This document shows positions 18,530 to 26,989 of a DNA stretch of 64,000 nt, one piece after another. Below the pieces are notes generated by a model. It did no database searches. It had not been told where the DNA came from and saw nothing but the letters and a program-made list of their open reading frames with translations. Origin of the DNA: Ralstonia pickettii (GTDB lineage Bacteria; Pseudomonadota; Gammaproteobacteria; Burkholderiales; Burkholderiaceae); the NCBI RefSeq assembly GCF_016466415.2, contig NZ_CP066772.2, positions 310,001-374,000 of the forward strand, written 5' to 3'. Positions within the stretch are counted from its first letter, which is position 1. Every line of letters begins with the position of its first letter. The position numbers were made by a program, and so were the translations under genes.

Positions 18530-19831
18530 TCAGTGAGCCACAGCCTGCGCTGCAGCCGCCTTCGACTTCTGCGTGCTTGACAGCACCAGCGTGAGTACAG
18601 CCGAGAGCATGAGCAGGCCGGCGACGAAATAGAGTCCGCCTGCGAAGCTACCGGTTCGGTCTTTGATCCAGCCGATCATCGCGGGGCCAAAGAAACCGCC
18701 AAGGTTGCCGATTGAGTTGATGGTGGCGATGCCAGTGGCGGCGGCCGCCCCGGACAGGAACATCGTAGGCATGCTCCAGAGCGGCGGCTTGGCGCAGCTG
18801 ATCCCGACGTTCACGAGCGTGAGTGCCGCAATGAGGCCAATCACACCGCTGGCACTGCCGGCCACCACCAGACCCACGGCGGCAGCCACGCACGCAATCA
18901 CGACGTGCCACGTACGTTCCCCACTCCGATCGGAATGGCGAGACCAGAAGACCATCGCGACCACCGAGACGATTGGCGGAATGGCGTTCAGCAGACCAAC
19001 CCTCATGGATGACATGCCCAGCTGCTTGATGATCTGGGGCGCCCAGATGCCGAGCGTGTAGAGGCCGGCGGAGGTGCCGAAATAGATCAGCGCCAACGCG
19101 ATCACCCGCAGATCAGCCAGGCCACGCAGAATGCTGTGATTAGCGCTCGCTGTGTTGCTGCTGGATTCCTCGTGCATGACTTTGACCAGCCACGCGCGTT
19201 CGTCTTCTTTCAGCCAGGACGCCTGTTCCGGGCGATCCGTCATGTAGAAGAACACCACCACGCCGAGAATGAATGCCGGAATGGCCTCGAGAATGAACAT
19301 CCACTGCCAGCCGGCCAGTCCCATCACACCTTGCATTTCCAGCAATGCGGCAGATATCGGCGAGCCCAGTGCGGTGGACAGTGGCGCGGCAGCCATGAAG
19401 AATGCGGTGACCCCTGCCCGGTGACGCGCCGGAAACCAATAGCTGAGATACAGGATGATGCCGGGGAAGAATCCAGCCTCTGCGGCGCCAAGCAGGAACC
19501 GGATGATGTAGAAGCTGGTTGCCCCCTGGACGAAGGCCATCGCTGCCGAGATGATCCCCCACGTGACCATGACGCGGGCAATCCAAATGCGCGCCCCGAT
19601 CTTGTGCAGCACGATGTTGGAGGGCACTTCAAACAGGAAATAGCCCCAGAAGAAAATGCCCGCTCCAAAGCCAAGAATCGATGCCGTATAGCCGAGGTCC
19701 GCCTTCATCGTCAGGGCGGCAAAGCCGATGTTCACCCGGTCGATGTAGGCGATGAAGTACAGCAGCATGATGAACGGCACGATGCGCCAACTGATCTTGT
19801 GCAGCGTACGCTTTTCGATATCGAGTTCCAT
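18530..19831 (-). CDS. ttuB: MFS transporter, anion:cation symporter family, likely tartrate uptake
   Basis: This 433-residue protein has twelve predicted membrane helices. The N-terminus LHKISWRIVPFIMLLYFIAY and the motif IDRVNIGFAALTM are hallmarks of the ACS family (tartrate, glucarate and phthalate porters). The start follows AAGGAGA. It is the last gene of a same-strand cluster of tartrate dehydrogenase, glycerate kinase and pyruvate kinase, which indicates tartrate or a related hydroxy-acid as substrate. The gene order differs from the ttuABCDE order described for Agrobacterium vitis. Confidence 0.88.
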   Translation of the reverse strand: MELDIEKRTLHKISWRIVPFIMLLYFIAYIDRVNIGFAALTMKADLGYTASILGFGAGIFFWGYFLFEVPSNIVLHKIGARIWIARVMVTWGIISAAMAFVQGATSFYIIRFLLGAAEAGFFPGIILYLSYWFPARHRAGVTAFFMAAAPLSTALGSPISAALLEMQGVMGLAGWQWMFILEAIPAFILGVVVFFYMTDRPEQASWLKEDERAWLVKVMHEESSSNTASANHSILRGLADLRVIALALIYFGTSAGLYTLGIWAPQIIKQLGMSSMRVGLLNAIPPIVSVVAMVFWSRHSDRSGERTWHVVIACVAAAVGLVVAGSASGVIGLIAALTLVNVGISCAKPPLWSMPTMFLSGAAAATGIATINSIGNLGGFFGPAMIGWIKDRTGSFAGGLYFVAGLLMLSAVLTLVLSSTQKSKAAAAQAVAH

Positions 19832-19932
19832 TTTTTGTCTCCTTGGTGCTCCATACAATCCCAAGCTCGGTGCGGGCTCGTTCTTTATCGAGTTCTCATC
19901 GCACTTCGCTGGTCACGTTCCTGCGTGCTCCA

Positions 19933-21351
19933 TCACTGAACCTGCGCGATGCGCAGTAGGTTGGTCGTGCCGGCGACCGTGAAGGGCAGCCCCGCAGAGA
20001 TCACGATGGACTGGCCACGCTCGCCGAAGTGCTCGTCGAGGACGGTCCGGCTGGCCAGCTCTGTCATCTCAAGCACGTCGACCACTTCGTGGCACAACAC
20101 CGCATGCACGCCCCAGGCAAGCGCCAGTCGGCGCGCGGTGGCCATGCGTGGCGTCATGCCGAGGATCGGCACTTCGGGGCGCTCTCGCGCCATGCGCAGC
20201 GCGGAGTATCCGGAGCTGGTGTAGGCGACGGTGGCGGGCACCTTGAGCAGCCCCGCCACATGGCGCACCGCATAGCCGATTGCATCAGCGGCATCTGCGC
20301 GCGGAGGCGTATGGGAGGCCTGGATGGCGTCGTGATAGAGCGGATCGGATTCGGTCCGTCGGATGATGCTGTCCATCATCGTCACGGCTTCAATCGGATA
20401 GCGGCCGGATGCCGATTCCGCCGACAACATGACCGCATCGGCGCCATCGTAGACAGCGGTCGCAACGTCGGATGCCTCGGCGCGCGTGGGCACCGGCGCC
20501 GTGATCATCGACTCGAGCATCTGCGTGGCAACGATCACCGGTTTGCCCGCCTTGCGGCAAACACGCACGATCTGCTTCTGGATGGAAGGCACCTGCTCGG
20601 CAGGCATCTCCACGCCAAGGTCACCGCGGGCCACCATGACGGCATCCGCTTCGTCAATGATCGCTTCCAGGCTTTGAATGGCGGCAGGCTTCTCGAGCTT
20701 GGCGACGATGCTGGCGCGCCCCTGGACGATCGCCTTGAGCTCCCGGATGTCTTCGGGCCGCTGCACGAACGACAGCGCAATCCAGTCGATGCCGAGTGTC
20801 AGACCGAAATCGAGGTCGCGGCGGTCCTTCTCAGTCAACGCCGACAGAGGCAGCACGACGCCCGGCACGTTCACACCTTTGCGATCCGACAACGTGCCGC
20901 CGTTGACAACCGTAGTGTCTGCAAAATCAGCGCCGCAGGTGTCTACGCGCAACCGGATCTTGCCGTCGTCGAGTAGCAGCTCCGTGCCCTTGTGCAGAGC
21001 GGCGAAGATCTCCGGATGCGGCATGCCGACACGCTGGCGCGAGCCGGGTGCATCGCGGTCGAGATCGAGTCGGAATGCATCGCCGGAAGCCAGTTGGACG
21101 GGACCATTCTCGAAGGTACCGATGCGCAGCTTCGGACCCTGCAGGTCCAGCAGGACACCGATGGGCCGGCCGCGCTCGCGCTCGATCACGCGGATCGTAT
21201 CCAGGCGCTGCCGGTGGTCGTCGTGCGTGCCATGGCTGAAGTTCAGCCGGAAGACATCGGCCCCCGCCTCGAACAGGGCGTCAATAACCTCCGGGGTGGT
21301 ACTCGCCGGGCCCAGGGTGGCGACGATCTTCGCGTTGCGCAGGCGTCTCAT
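19933..21351 (-). CDS. ttuE: Pyruvate kinase of the tartrate operon
   Basis: This 472-residue protein is a complete pyruvate kinase that makes pyruvate and ATP from phosphoenolpyruvate. RRLRNAKIVATLGPAS is the N-terminal signature, SIVAKLEKPAAIQSLEAI contains the catalytic Lys, and MVARGDLGVEMPAEQVP is the metal-binding loop. Its start overlaps the stop of the glycerate kinase gene by four bases, so the two are coupled. The position within the tartrate cluster points to TtuE rather than the housekeeping enzyme, and the extra copy would pull PEP formed from glycerate to pyruvate. Confidence 0.93.
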   Translation of the reverse strand: MRRLRNAKIVATLGPASTTPEVIDALFEAGADVFRLNFSHGTHDDHRQRLDTIRVIERERGRPIGVLLDLQGPKLRIGTFENGPVQLASGDAFRLDLDRDAPGSRQRVGMPHPEIFAALHKGTELLLDDGKIRLRVDTCGADFADTTVVNGGTLSDRKGVNVPGVVLPLSALTEKDRRDLDFGLTLGIDWIALSFVQRPEDIRELKAIVQGRASIVAKLEKPAAIQSLEAIIDEADAVMVARGDLGVEMPAEQVPSIQKQIVRVCRKAGKPVIVATQMLESMITAPVPTRAEASDVATAVYDGADAVMLSAESASGRYPIEAVTMMDSIIRRTESDPLYHDAIQASHTPPRADAADAIGYAVRHVAGLLKVPATVAYTSSGYSALRMARERPEVPILGMTPRMATARRLALAWGVHAVLCHEVVDVLEMTELASRTVLDEHFGERGQSIVISAGLPFTVAGTTNLLRIAQVQ

Positions 21352-22646
21352 GGGAGTTGCTCCAGATCAGGCGCGATCAGGATCGCGCGGAAGTCGTTCA
21401 CGTTGGTCATCGTGGGGCCGGTCACAACCGCGTCGCCCAGCGCCTCGAAGAAGCCGTGTCCATCGTTGCAAGCCAGCGCGTCCTGCGCGCGGAGGCCGAG
21501 CTGCCAGGCGCGCTGCAATGTGTCCGGTGTGACGATGGCGCCGGCGATCTCCTCCAACCCATCGACGCCATCGGTATCGCCCGCAATCGCGTGAACCCCG
21601 GGCTGCCCGCGCAATGCGAGCGCGAGTGACAAGAGGAATTCAACATTGCGCCCGCCCCTGCCCTTGCCGCGAACGGTGACCGTTGTCTCGCCGCCCGAGA
21701 GCAACACGCACGGGACCGGGAACGGTTCAGCGTGGCGCGCCACCTCCAGTGCCATGCCGCCTAACACCTTGCCGACGTCGCGCGCTTCACCTTCGATGGC
21801 GTCACCCAGAACGTATGCGGCGAATCCGGCTTCGCGAGCCACACGCGCGGCAGCCTGTAATGCCATGCGTGGTGTCGCGATCAACCGGGTTTCGATGCGC
21901 GGCAGGCGTGTATCGCCCGGCTTGATGGTCTCCGAGTCTTTAGAGGTGAGGACATTGCGCACCGGTGGAGGGATCGCAATGTCGTAACGGCGGATGATGT
22001 CGAGCGCATCGGTCAGCGTGGTCGTATCGGGAACGGTAGGCCCGGACGCGATATCGACCGGATCATCGCCTGGCACGTCGGAAAGCAGCAGATTGCAGAC
22101 GCGCGCCGGATAACAGGCCGCGGCCAGGCGTCCGCCCTTGATGGCTGAAAGATGGCGCCGCACGCAGTTCATCTCCGTGATGGTCGCGCCGGAGGCCAGC
22201 AGCGCACGGTTCACGGCCTGCTTGTCGGCAAGCGAGATACCCGGCAGGGGTAGCGGCAGGAGTGATGAGCCCCCGCCCGAGATCAGGCAGACCACCAGGT
22301 CATCCTCCGTGAGCCCCGACACCAGGTCGAGCATCTCGCGGGCGGCCAGAAGGCCGGCGGCGTCCGGCACGGGATGCGCCGCTTCGACAATGCGAATCTG
22401 CTTGCACGGGACGGCGTATCCGTAACGCGTCACGACAAGCCCGTTCACCGATGTGCCCCACGCCTGTTCGAAAACGTGCGCCATCGCGGCCGACGCCTTC
22501 CCCGCTCCGATCACGATCGTGCGGCCTTTCGGGCGTTCTGGCAGATACCTGGGCAACGTCAGTGCCGGCTGCGCGGCGGCGATAGCAGCGTCAAACATAT
22601 CGCGCAGCAGCTTGCGGGCGGTGTCGTCGCGCATGTCATGTCTCAT
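21348..22646 (-). CDS. ttuD: Glycerate 2-kinase (MOFRL family), TtuD type
   Basis: The protein of 432 residues has the DUF4147 N-terminal domain (GRTIVIGAGKASAAMAHVFE at about 41-60) and the C-terminal MOFRL domain (LLSGGETTVTV, then GRGGRNVEFLLSLAL). Such proteins were first called hydroxypyruvate reductase in tartrate operons, but characterised members phosphorylate glycerate to 2-phosphoglycerate. Between tartrate dehydrogenase and pyruvate kinase, the kinase role makes a complete route. A second in-frame ATG four codons later could also serve as start, because upstream ribosome binding is weak. Confidence 0.9.
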   Translation of the reverse strand: MRHDMRDDTARKLLRDMFDAAIAAAQPALTLPRYLPERPKGRTIVIGAGKASAAMAHVFEQAWGTSVNGLVVTRYGYAVPCKQIRIVEAAHPVPDAAGLLAAREMLDLVSGLTEDDLVVCLISGGGSSLLPLPLPGISLADKQAVNRALLASGATITEMNCVRRHLSAIKGGRLAAACYPARVCNLLLSDVPGDDPVDIASGPTVPDTTTLTDALDIIRRYDIAIPPPVRNVLTSKDSETIKPGDTRLPRIETRLIATPRMALQAAARVAREAGFAAYVLGDAIEGEARDVGKVLGGMALEVARHAEPFPVPCVLLSGGETTVTVRGKGRGGRNVEFLLSLALALRGQPGVHAIAGDTDGVDGLEEIAGAIVTPDTLQRAWQLGLRAQDALACNDGHGFFEALGDAVVTGPTMTNVNDFRAILIAPDLEQLP

Positions 22647-22880
22647 CGGGTTAGCCGGCAGCGCGCTGGCGCAGAGATGGCACTGCGGGATGCCGAGCTT
22701 GCCGGGTGCGCTTTACCACCGAGCAGGCACAAGGCTCGCCGAACACGCGTCGGGTCATTGCTGTCTCCTATCTGCCTTGTAGTTGACGCACGCCTGCAGC
22801 TCTTTTTCGTCTGCTTCAGTGATTACGTGCTTTTCGTGCGGGGACGGTCTCACGGGCAAGCCTCCTGGCCCGCCCCGCTG
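22647..22880 (-). other. Spacer with strong ribosome site and a 35-codon stub ORF
   Basis: The gap between the tartrate dehydrogenase and glycerate kinase genes is much longer than the other joints of this operon. It holds AGGAGACAGCA directly before an ATG at 22758 that opens a 35-codon frame (MTRRVFGEPC...) ending at 22651, five bases before the kinase start. The peptide resembles no family I know. It may be a leader that couples translation of the kinase, or the start of a gene lost by deletion. Confidence 0.4.
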
Positions 22881-23969
22881 TCATGCGGCTTTGGCTGTTC
22901 GGTTCGTAGCGAGGTATTGGCAGACGGCCTGGGTCACCTGCGCAGTGGTCGCCTTGCCCCCCAAATCGCCGGTGTGCAGTGCCGGGTTGCCGGTCACCGC
23001 TTCAATGGCAGCCATGACCTGACGCGCGGCCTCGGTCTCGCCGAGGTGTTCAAGCAGCATCACGACCGACCAGAAGGTGCCGACTGGATTGGCCAGCCCC
23101 TTGCCCATGATGTCGAAGGCCGAACCGTGGATCGGCTCGAACATGGACGGGTACCGGCGCTCCGGATCGATGTTTCCGGTGGGCGCGATACCCAGGCTGC
23201 CGGCCAGCGCGGCGGCCAGATCACTCAGTATGTCGGCGTGCAGGTTGGTTGCAACGATGGTGTCGAGCGTAGCCGGGCGGTTGACCATGCGCGCGGTGGC
23301 GGCGTCCACGAGTTCCTTGTCCCACTTCACGTCTGGGAATTCCTTGGCAATCTGCACGGCGATCTCGTCCCACATCACCATGGCATGGCGCTGGGCGTTG
23401 GACTTGGTGATGACAGTCAGGAGCTTGCGCGGACGCGACTGCGCCAGCTTGAAGGCGAAGCGCATGATCCGTTCGACACCGGCTCGGGTCATCATCGACA
23501 CGTCGGTGGCAGCCTCGATCGGGTGGCCCTGGTGCACACGACCGCCCACGCCGGCGTATTCGCCTTCGGAGTTTTCACGAACGATCACCCAGTCGAGGTC
23601 CTTCGGGCCGCAGCGCTTTAGCGGCGCGTCGATGCCGGGCAGGATTCGTGTCGGGCGCACGTTGGCGTACTGATCGAAACCCTGGCAGATCTTCAGGCGC
23701 AGCCCCCACAGCGTGATGTGATCGGGAATCTGCGCGTCACCGGCCGAGCCGAACAGGATGGCGTCCTTGTCGCGCAGGGCGTCCAGGCCGTCCTCCGGCA
23801 TCATCGCGCCATGCTGGCGGTAATAGTCACCGCCCCACTCGAAGTTCTCGAACTCGAAGCCGAAGCCGGCGCCCGCGGCAGCCAGCGCTTCCATGACTTC
23901 CCGACCGGCCGGCACGACCTCCTTCCCAATGCCGTCGCCAGGGATGGTTGCAATACGGTATGTCTTCAT
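22881..23969 (-). CDS. ttuC: Tartrate dehydrogenase / D-malate dehydrogenase family
   Basis: This 362-residue protein belongs to the isocitrate/isopropylmalate dehydrogenase family. RIATIPGDGIGKEVVPAG is the N-terminal signature, and DWVIVRENSEGEYAG is the Glu-containing substrate loop typical of tartrate dehydrogenase and DmlA. NAQRHAMVMWDEIA and the Asp-containing DILSDLAAALAGSLG complete the active site. The enzyme oxidises tartrate, and for meso-tartrate it can decarboxylate to D-glycerate. The start MKTYRIATIP follows AGGAGAC; a GTG 23 codons earlier is unlikely. It is first in the operon and divergent from its LysR regulator. Confidence 0.93.
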   Translation of the reverse strand: MKTYRIATIPGDGIGKEVVPAGREVMEALAAAGAGFGFEFENFEWGGDYYRQHGAMMPEDGLDALRDKDAILFGSAGDAQIPDHITLWGLRLKICQGFDQYANVRPTRILPGIDAPLKRCGPKDLDWVIVRENSEGEYAGVGGRVHQGHPIEAATDVSMMTRAGVERIMRFAFKLAQSRPRKLLTVITKSNAQRHAMVMWDEIAVQIAKEFPDVKWDKELVDAATARMVNRPATLDTIVATNLHADILSDLAAALAGSLGIAPTGNIDPERRYPSMFEPIHGSAFDIMGKGLANPVGTFWSVVMLLEHLGETEAARQVMAAIEAVTGNPALHTGDLGGKATTAQVTQAVCQYLATNRTAKAA

Positions 23970-24058
23970 GGGGTGTCTCCTGAATGGAACCGGCGGTGCG
24001 TCGCCGTGGGGTGTGCAGCGATTCTCAGGCGTGGACACGGTTGCTGATCGGCTCTAAA

Positions 24059-24075
24059 GTTAATCCATTCTTAAC
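24059..24075. promoter_or_regulatory. Likely LysR operator between ttuA and ttuC
   Basis: GTTAA and TTAAC face each other across seven bases, a perfect dyad of the T-N11-A kind used by LysR regulators, and a further GTTAA half-like element lies a few bases on. The site sits in the 126-base spacer between the divergent regulator and dehydrogenase genes, 21 bases before the regulator start. Binding is inferred from position and symmetry. Confidence 0.6.
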
Positions 24076-24095
24076 TATGAGTTAAAGGTAAAACG

Positions 24096-25019
24096 GTGTC
24101 GGCTCCTGGCGTCCAACCTGCAGAACTCGGCTTTTTCGTAGCGCTGGCGACCGCCGGCAGCCTGAGCGCGGCGGCGCGTAATCTGGGCATCACCACGCCC
24201 GCAGTCAGCAAGCGCCTGGCACAGATGGAAGCGCGCATCGGCATGCCCCTCGTGACGCGCACGACCCGGCGCATGAGCCTCACCCCCGAAGGCGAGGTCT
24301 TCCTGGAACGTGCGCGTCGCATCCTGGGCGAGATCGACGACCTGGACCAACTGCTCACACAGGCCAAGGGCCGCCCAAGCGGCCTGCTCCGCGTCAACGC
24401 CACGCTCGGCTTCGGGCGCATGCACATCGCGCCGGCCATCTCGGAGTATGTAAAGGCGTATCCAGACGTGGACGTGCAACTGCAACTCTCTGCCGACCCG
24501 CCGCCACTGAATGAGGACCTGTTTGATGTGTGTGTGCGCTTTGGCGAGCCACCCGATGCACGCATCGTCGCGCGCAAGGTGGCATCCAACCGGCGCCTGC
24601 TCTGCGCGTCGCCCGCCTACCTGCGCGAGCGCGGAACGCCCGCGACGCCGGCCGAGCTGGCACGCCATAACTGCATCGGTATCCGCCAGGGCAGCGATGC
24701 CTATGGTGTGTGGAGGCTGGCATCCGGCAAAGGTGCCAAGCGCCGGACCGAAACCGTGCACGTGCGCGGCAATCTCACCACCAACGACGGCGAGATCGCG
24801 GTGAACTGGGCGCTGGAGGGGCACGGCATTGTCATGCGCGCCCAATGGGATATCGAGCGCTATCTCAAGAGCGGCCGGCTCGTGCAGGTGTTGCCGCAAT
24901 ACGCAACGCCCGAGGCGGACGTCTATGCGGTGTACCACCAACGCCATCAGCTTTCATCTCGCATCCGGCTGTTCGTGGATTTTCTGATGGGCAGGTTCGA
25001 AAAGACCCGTATCGGATGA
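24096..25019 (+). CDS. ttuA: LysR family regulator of the tartrate operon
   Basis: This 307-residue protein starts with GTG after AAAGG. The winged helix-turn-helix spans about residues 10-68 (SLSAAARNLGITTPAVSKRL), and a C-terminal periplasmic-binding-like effector domain fills the rest. It is divergent from ttuC across a spacer containing a T-N11-A dyad, the classic layout for an autoregulated activator. The inducer is presumably tartrate. The symbol is assigned by context and by the A. vitis precedent. Confidence 0.85.
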   Translation: MSAPGVQPAELGFFVALATAGSLSAAARNLGITTPAVSKRLAQMEARIGMPLVTRTTRRMSLTPEGEVFLERARRILGEIDDLDQLLTQAKGRPSGLLRVNATLGFGRMHIAPAISEYVKAYPDVDVQLQLSADPPPLNEDLFDVCVRFGEPPDARIVARKVASNRRLLCASPAYLRERGTPATPAELARHNCIGIRQGSDAYGVWRLASGKGAKRRTETVHVRGNLTTNDGEIAVNWALEGHGIVMRAQWDIERYLKSGRLVQVLPQYATPEADVYAVYHQRHQLSSRIRLFVDFLMGRFEKTRIG

Positions 25020-25026
25020 CGCTCGA

Positions 25027-25212
25027 TCACCGATGTTCCATGTCTTCGTGGATGTCGTGCGCACGTTCGCGTGCCTCGGGGTCACGGAGCTTCAGGACTT
25101 CGCGGTCGCGCCGGATGTCGCGATGCTCGGCACGCAGTTCACGGTGCGCCTCGCGGCGCTCCACGCGTTCGGCACGTTCATGACCGTGGTCTTCCGGATG
25201 TGCTGGCGGCAT
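25027..25212 (-). CDS. Possible small highly charged protein
   Basis: A 61-codon frame starting MPPAHPEDHG is unusually rich in Glu, Arg, His and Asp (for example RREAHRELRAEHRDIRRDRE). Such peptides do occur as mature parts of small exported proteins, but no signal peptide, ribosome site or family is visible here. The frame stays open for some distance upstream of the ATG. It could be a chance frame in GC-rich DNA; listed only as a possibility. Otherwise the stretch 25020-25368 shows no gene. Confidence 0.25.
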   Translation of the reverse strand: MPPAHPEDHGHERAERVERREAHRELRAEHRDIRRDREVLKLRDPEARERAHDIHEDMEHR

Positions 25213-25368
25213 GGGCTGCAGTCGGCCCCATGGCGTGCAGGCTCGCGCATAAGCAGCGCCCGGGCGACAGACGGTGTGTTTCTGTTTGTATCGGCCGCAG
25301 GCACGTCACTTGACGCCTGGACTTTGCGCCCAGGCAGCGCCTGGCTGCACTGCCATGAGGAGGATGGC

Positions 25369-25599
25369 CTAGTGAGACACGGCGACCGTTCGGCGGCCGC
25401 TGGTGCGAACGTGTCCGGATGCCTTGAGTAGCGCGTAGCCCTGAAGGGTCACCCGGGCATAGCAATGATCCGGGCCTCGGCGCTCCAGTGTCACGAGCTG
25501 ACGTTCGATGAGCGCTTCGACGTCGGCGCGGTCGAGGTCATCGGATTCTGCACCGTCGTTGACGAGAAGCAAGACAGCAAATTCATGGGGACTCAGCAC
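25369..25599 (-). CDS. Small conserved-looking protein of unknown function
   Basis: The 76-residue product starts with GTG (reading VLSPHEFAVLLLVNDGAES) because GGAG lies six bases upstream; an earlier GTG would add 11 residues. The sequence suggests a small winged-helix-like fold: SPHEFAVLLLV, an acidic turn, DVEALIERQLVTLE, then a strand pair YARVTLQGYALLKA. That resembles DNA-binding wing domains, but this is only an impression. It stands alone, on the same strand as the pga operon and downstream of it. Confidence 0.6.
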   Translation of the reverse strand: MLSPHEFAVLLLVNDGAESDDLDRADVEALIERQLVTLERRGPDHCYARVTLQGYALLKASGHVRTSGRRTVAVSH

Positions 25600-25639
25600 A
25601 GTCGGCTCCAGCTTGTCTGTTGGCCGTCGCACGCAATCC

Positions 25640-25916
25640 GTGCGGGTGGGCGGGCTTGGTTTTCACTGACACCATGAGCACTGCAAGAGCCGCCGAGAAA
25701 TCGGGAGAGAGCAACTGAGCTTGCAGGAGAAGCCAGCATAGGCATCCGCGCAGCGGCATTCAAGAGGGCAATGGGACGTTTCTCCCACCAGTGTTACCGG
25801 CCGCGTCGCCGATGGCTCTGGGCCAACCGTTTGCCGTGCGGTGCAGCGCACGGGCGGCAACGATTGCGCATTGCAGAAAAAACGTCCCTCGTCCGTTTGC
25901 GCTAAGTCAATTGCGC
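25640..25916. other. Intergenic region without a recognised gene
   Basis: The stretch between the small winged-helix-like gene and the pga terminator shows only short frames with unlikely composition. It contains the promoter region of the small gene. I see no RNA gene or repeat in it. Confidence 0.5.
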
Positions 25917-25955
25917 AAAAGAAAGCGCCCCGGTGGCTCGCGTCACCGGGGCGCT
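25917..25955 (-). terminator. Rho-independent terminator of the pga operon
   Basis: On the minus strand AGCGCCCCGGTG pairs perfectly with CACCGGGGCGCT across an eight-base loop (12-bp stem) and is followed by TTTCTTTT. It lies 24 bases after the pgaD stop. Confidence 0.85.
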
Positions 25956-25978
25956 GAGCGTTGCGCTCGGACTGGTCT

Positions 25979-26989
25979 TTACGCGTCGTTGGCCACGATG
26001 TTGCCGCGACGGCCGAAGCCGTGCAGCGGGTCGATGTGCTCGGCACGTTGGAGCCGTGCATACGGATCCTCCACTTGTGCATGCGCACCAAATGCATGCC
26101 ACGTACGGTGGTGTTCCGTCGCGCGGTCGGCCGCCTGCACTGCAGCACGGCCATGCACCACGGCTGTCACGCTGCCGTAATAGCGGGCCATGCCGGGGCG
26201 CATTGCGTACGTCTGCGCGGCCGATTCGTGCGAGGTCGGCTCAACCCAATCGCTACGGCCCAGACGGCCGCGATAGCCGAAGCGATGGAAGCCTGCGGCG
26301 TCCGCCGTGATCGCATCCACGGCCTTCGCGACGTCACGCGGCGGCTGGGCAGGCGCATCCGAACCTGCCAGCGAAGGCTCTGCGCGGTCGAGTGTCTCCA
26401 GCACGATCGCCTCGCCGACAGGGCGGGAGCCGAGCACCGGCTCGTCGGGGTCGTATTCCGGGCTGCGGGTGAACGGCGTGGGCGGCGTCGCGGTGCCAGC
26501 AGGTGCCGGGCGGCCTGCCCATTCCTGCCACGAACGCACGTGGGTGATATCGCCGTCGTCGTCGTGGTCGACCACCAGCAGACGCGTGTTGCGTGGGCGC
26601 TGCCAGGCGGGTTGCTGCTGTCCGTGCAGCGCCCCGCGCGACGCACGGACGGTGGCGCCCGCCGATGCCGTCGGCACAGCCGGCGTACGGGCGATCTTGC
26701 GTCGAACGGCGCGGTCCAGCCGAGACAGGATCATCCACACCACCAGCACGCCACCCATGCCGGCGATGATGTTGCCGTACATGCGAAGTTGCTCGAATGG
26801 CAGACCGCTGGGGCCGACGCTGCTGATGGAGTAGCCCACGTACAGCCCCAGCAGTCCCCAGATCGAGATCACGAGTACCGGCCGGAAAATGCGGAACCAC
26901 AGCACGTGGTGCAAGGTACCGACGACACCCTTATCCGAGAACGACTGTCGGATCGAGTTTCGCGAAACATCAATGACAAGCATGGTCAT
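25979..26989 (-). CDS. pgaD: PgaD-like protein with long C-terminal extension
   Basis: The N-terminal 105 residues resemble PgaD, the small membrane partner that stabilises the PgaC synthase and contributes to c-di-GMP control. Two membrane helices (about 31-55 and 72-91) are separated by a short loop and follow a basic start. E. coli PgaD has about 137 residues, but this protein has 336. The extra 230 residues are Pro-, Ala- and Asp-rich, largely disordered in appearance, with no recognised domain. It overlaps pgaC by four bases and is the last gene of the operon. Confidence 0.85.
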   Translation of the reverse strand: MTMLVIDVSRNSIRQSFSDKGVVGTLHHVLWFRIFRPVLVISIWGLLGLYVGYSISSVGPSGLPFEQLRMYGNIIAGMGGVLVVWMILSRLDRAVRRKIARTPAVPTASAGATVRASRGALHGQQQPAWQRPRNTRLLVVDHDDDGDITHVRSWQEWAGRPAPAGTATPPTPFTRSPEYDPDEPVLGSRPVGEAIVLETLDRAEPSLAGSDAPAQPPRDVAKAVDAITADAAGFHRFGYRGRLGRSDWVEPTSHESAAQTYAMRPGMARYYGSVTAVVHGRAAVQAADRATEHHRTWHAFGAHAQVEDPYARLQRAEHIDPLHGFGRRGNIVANDA

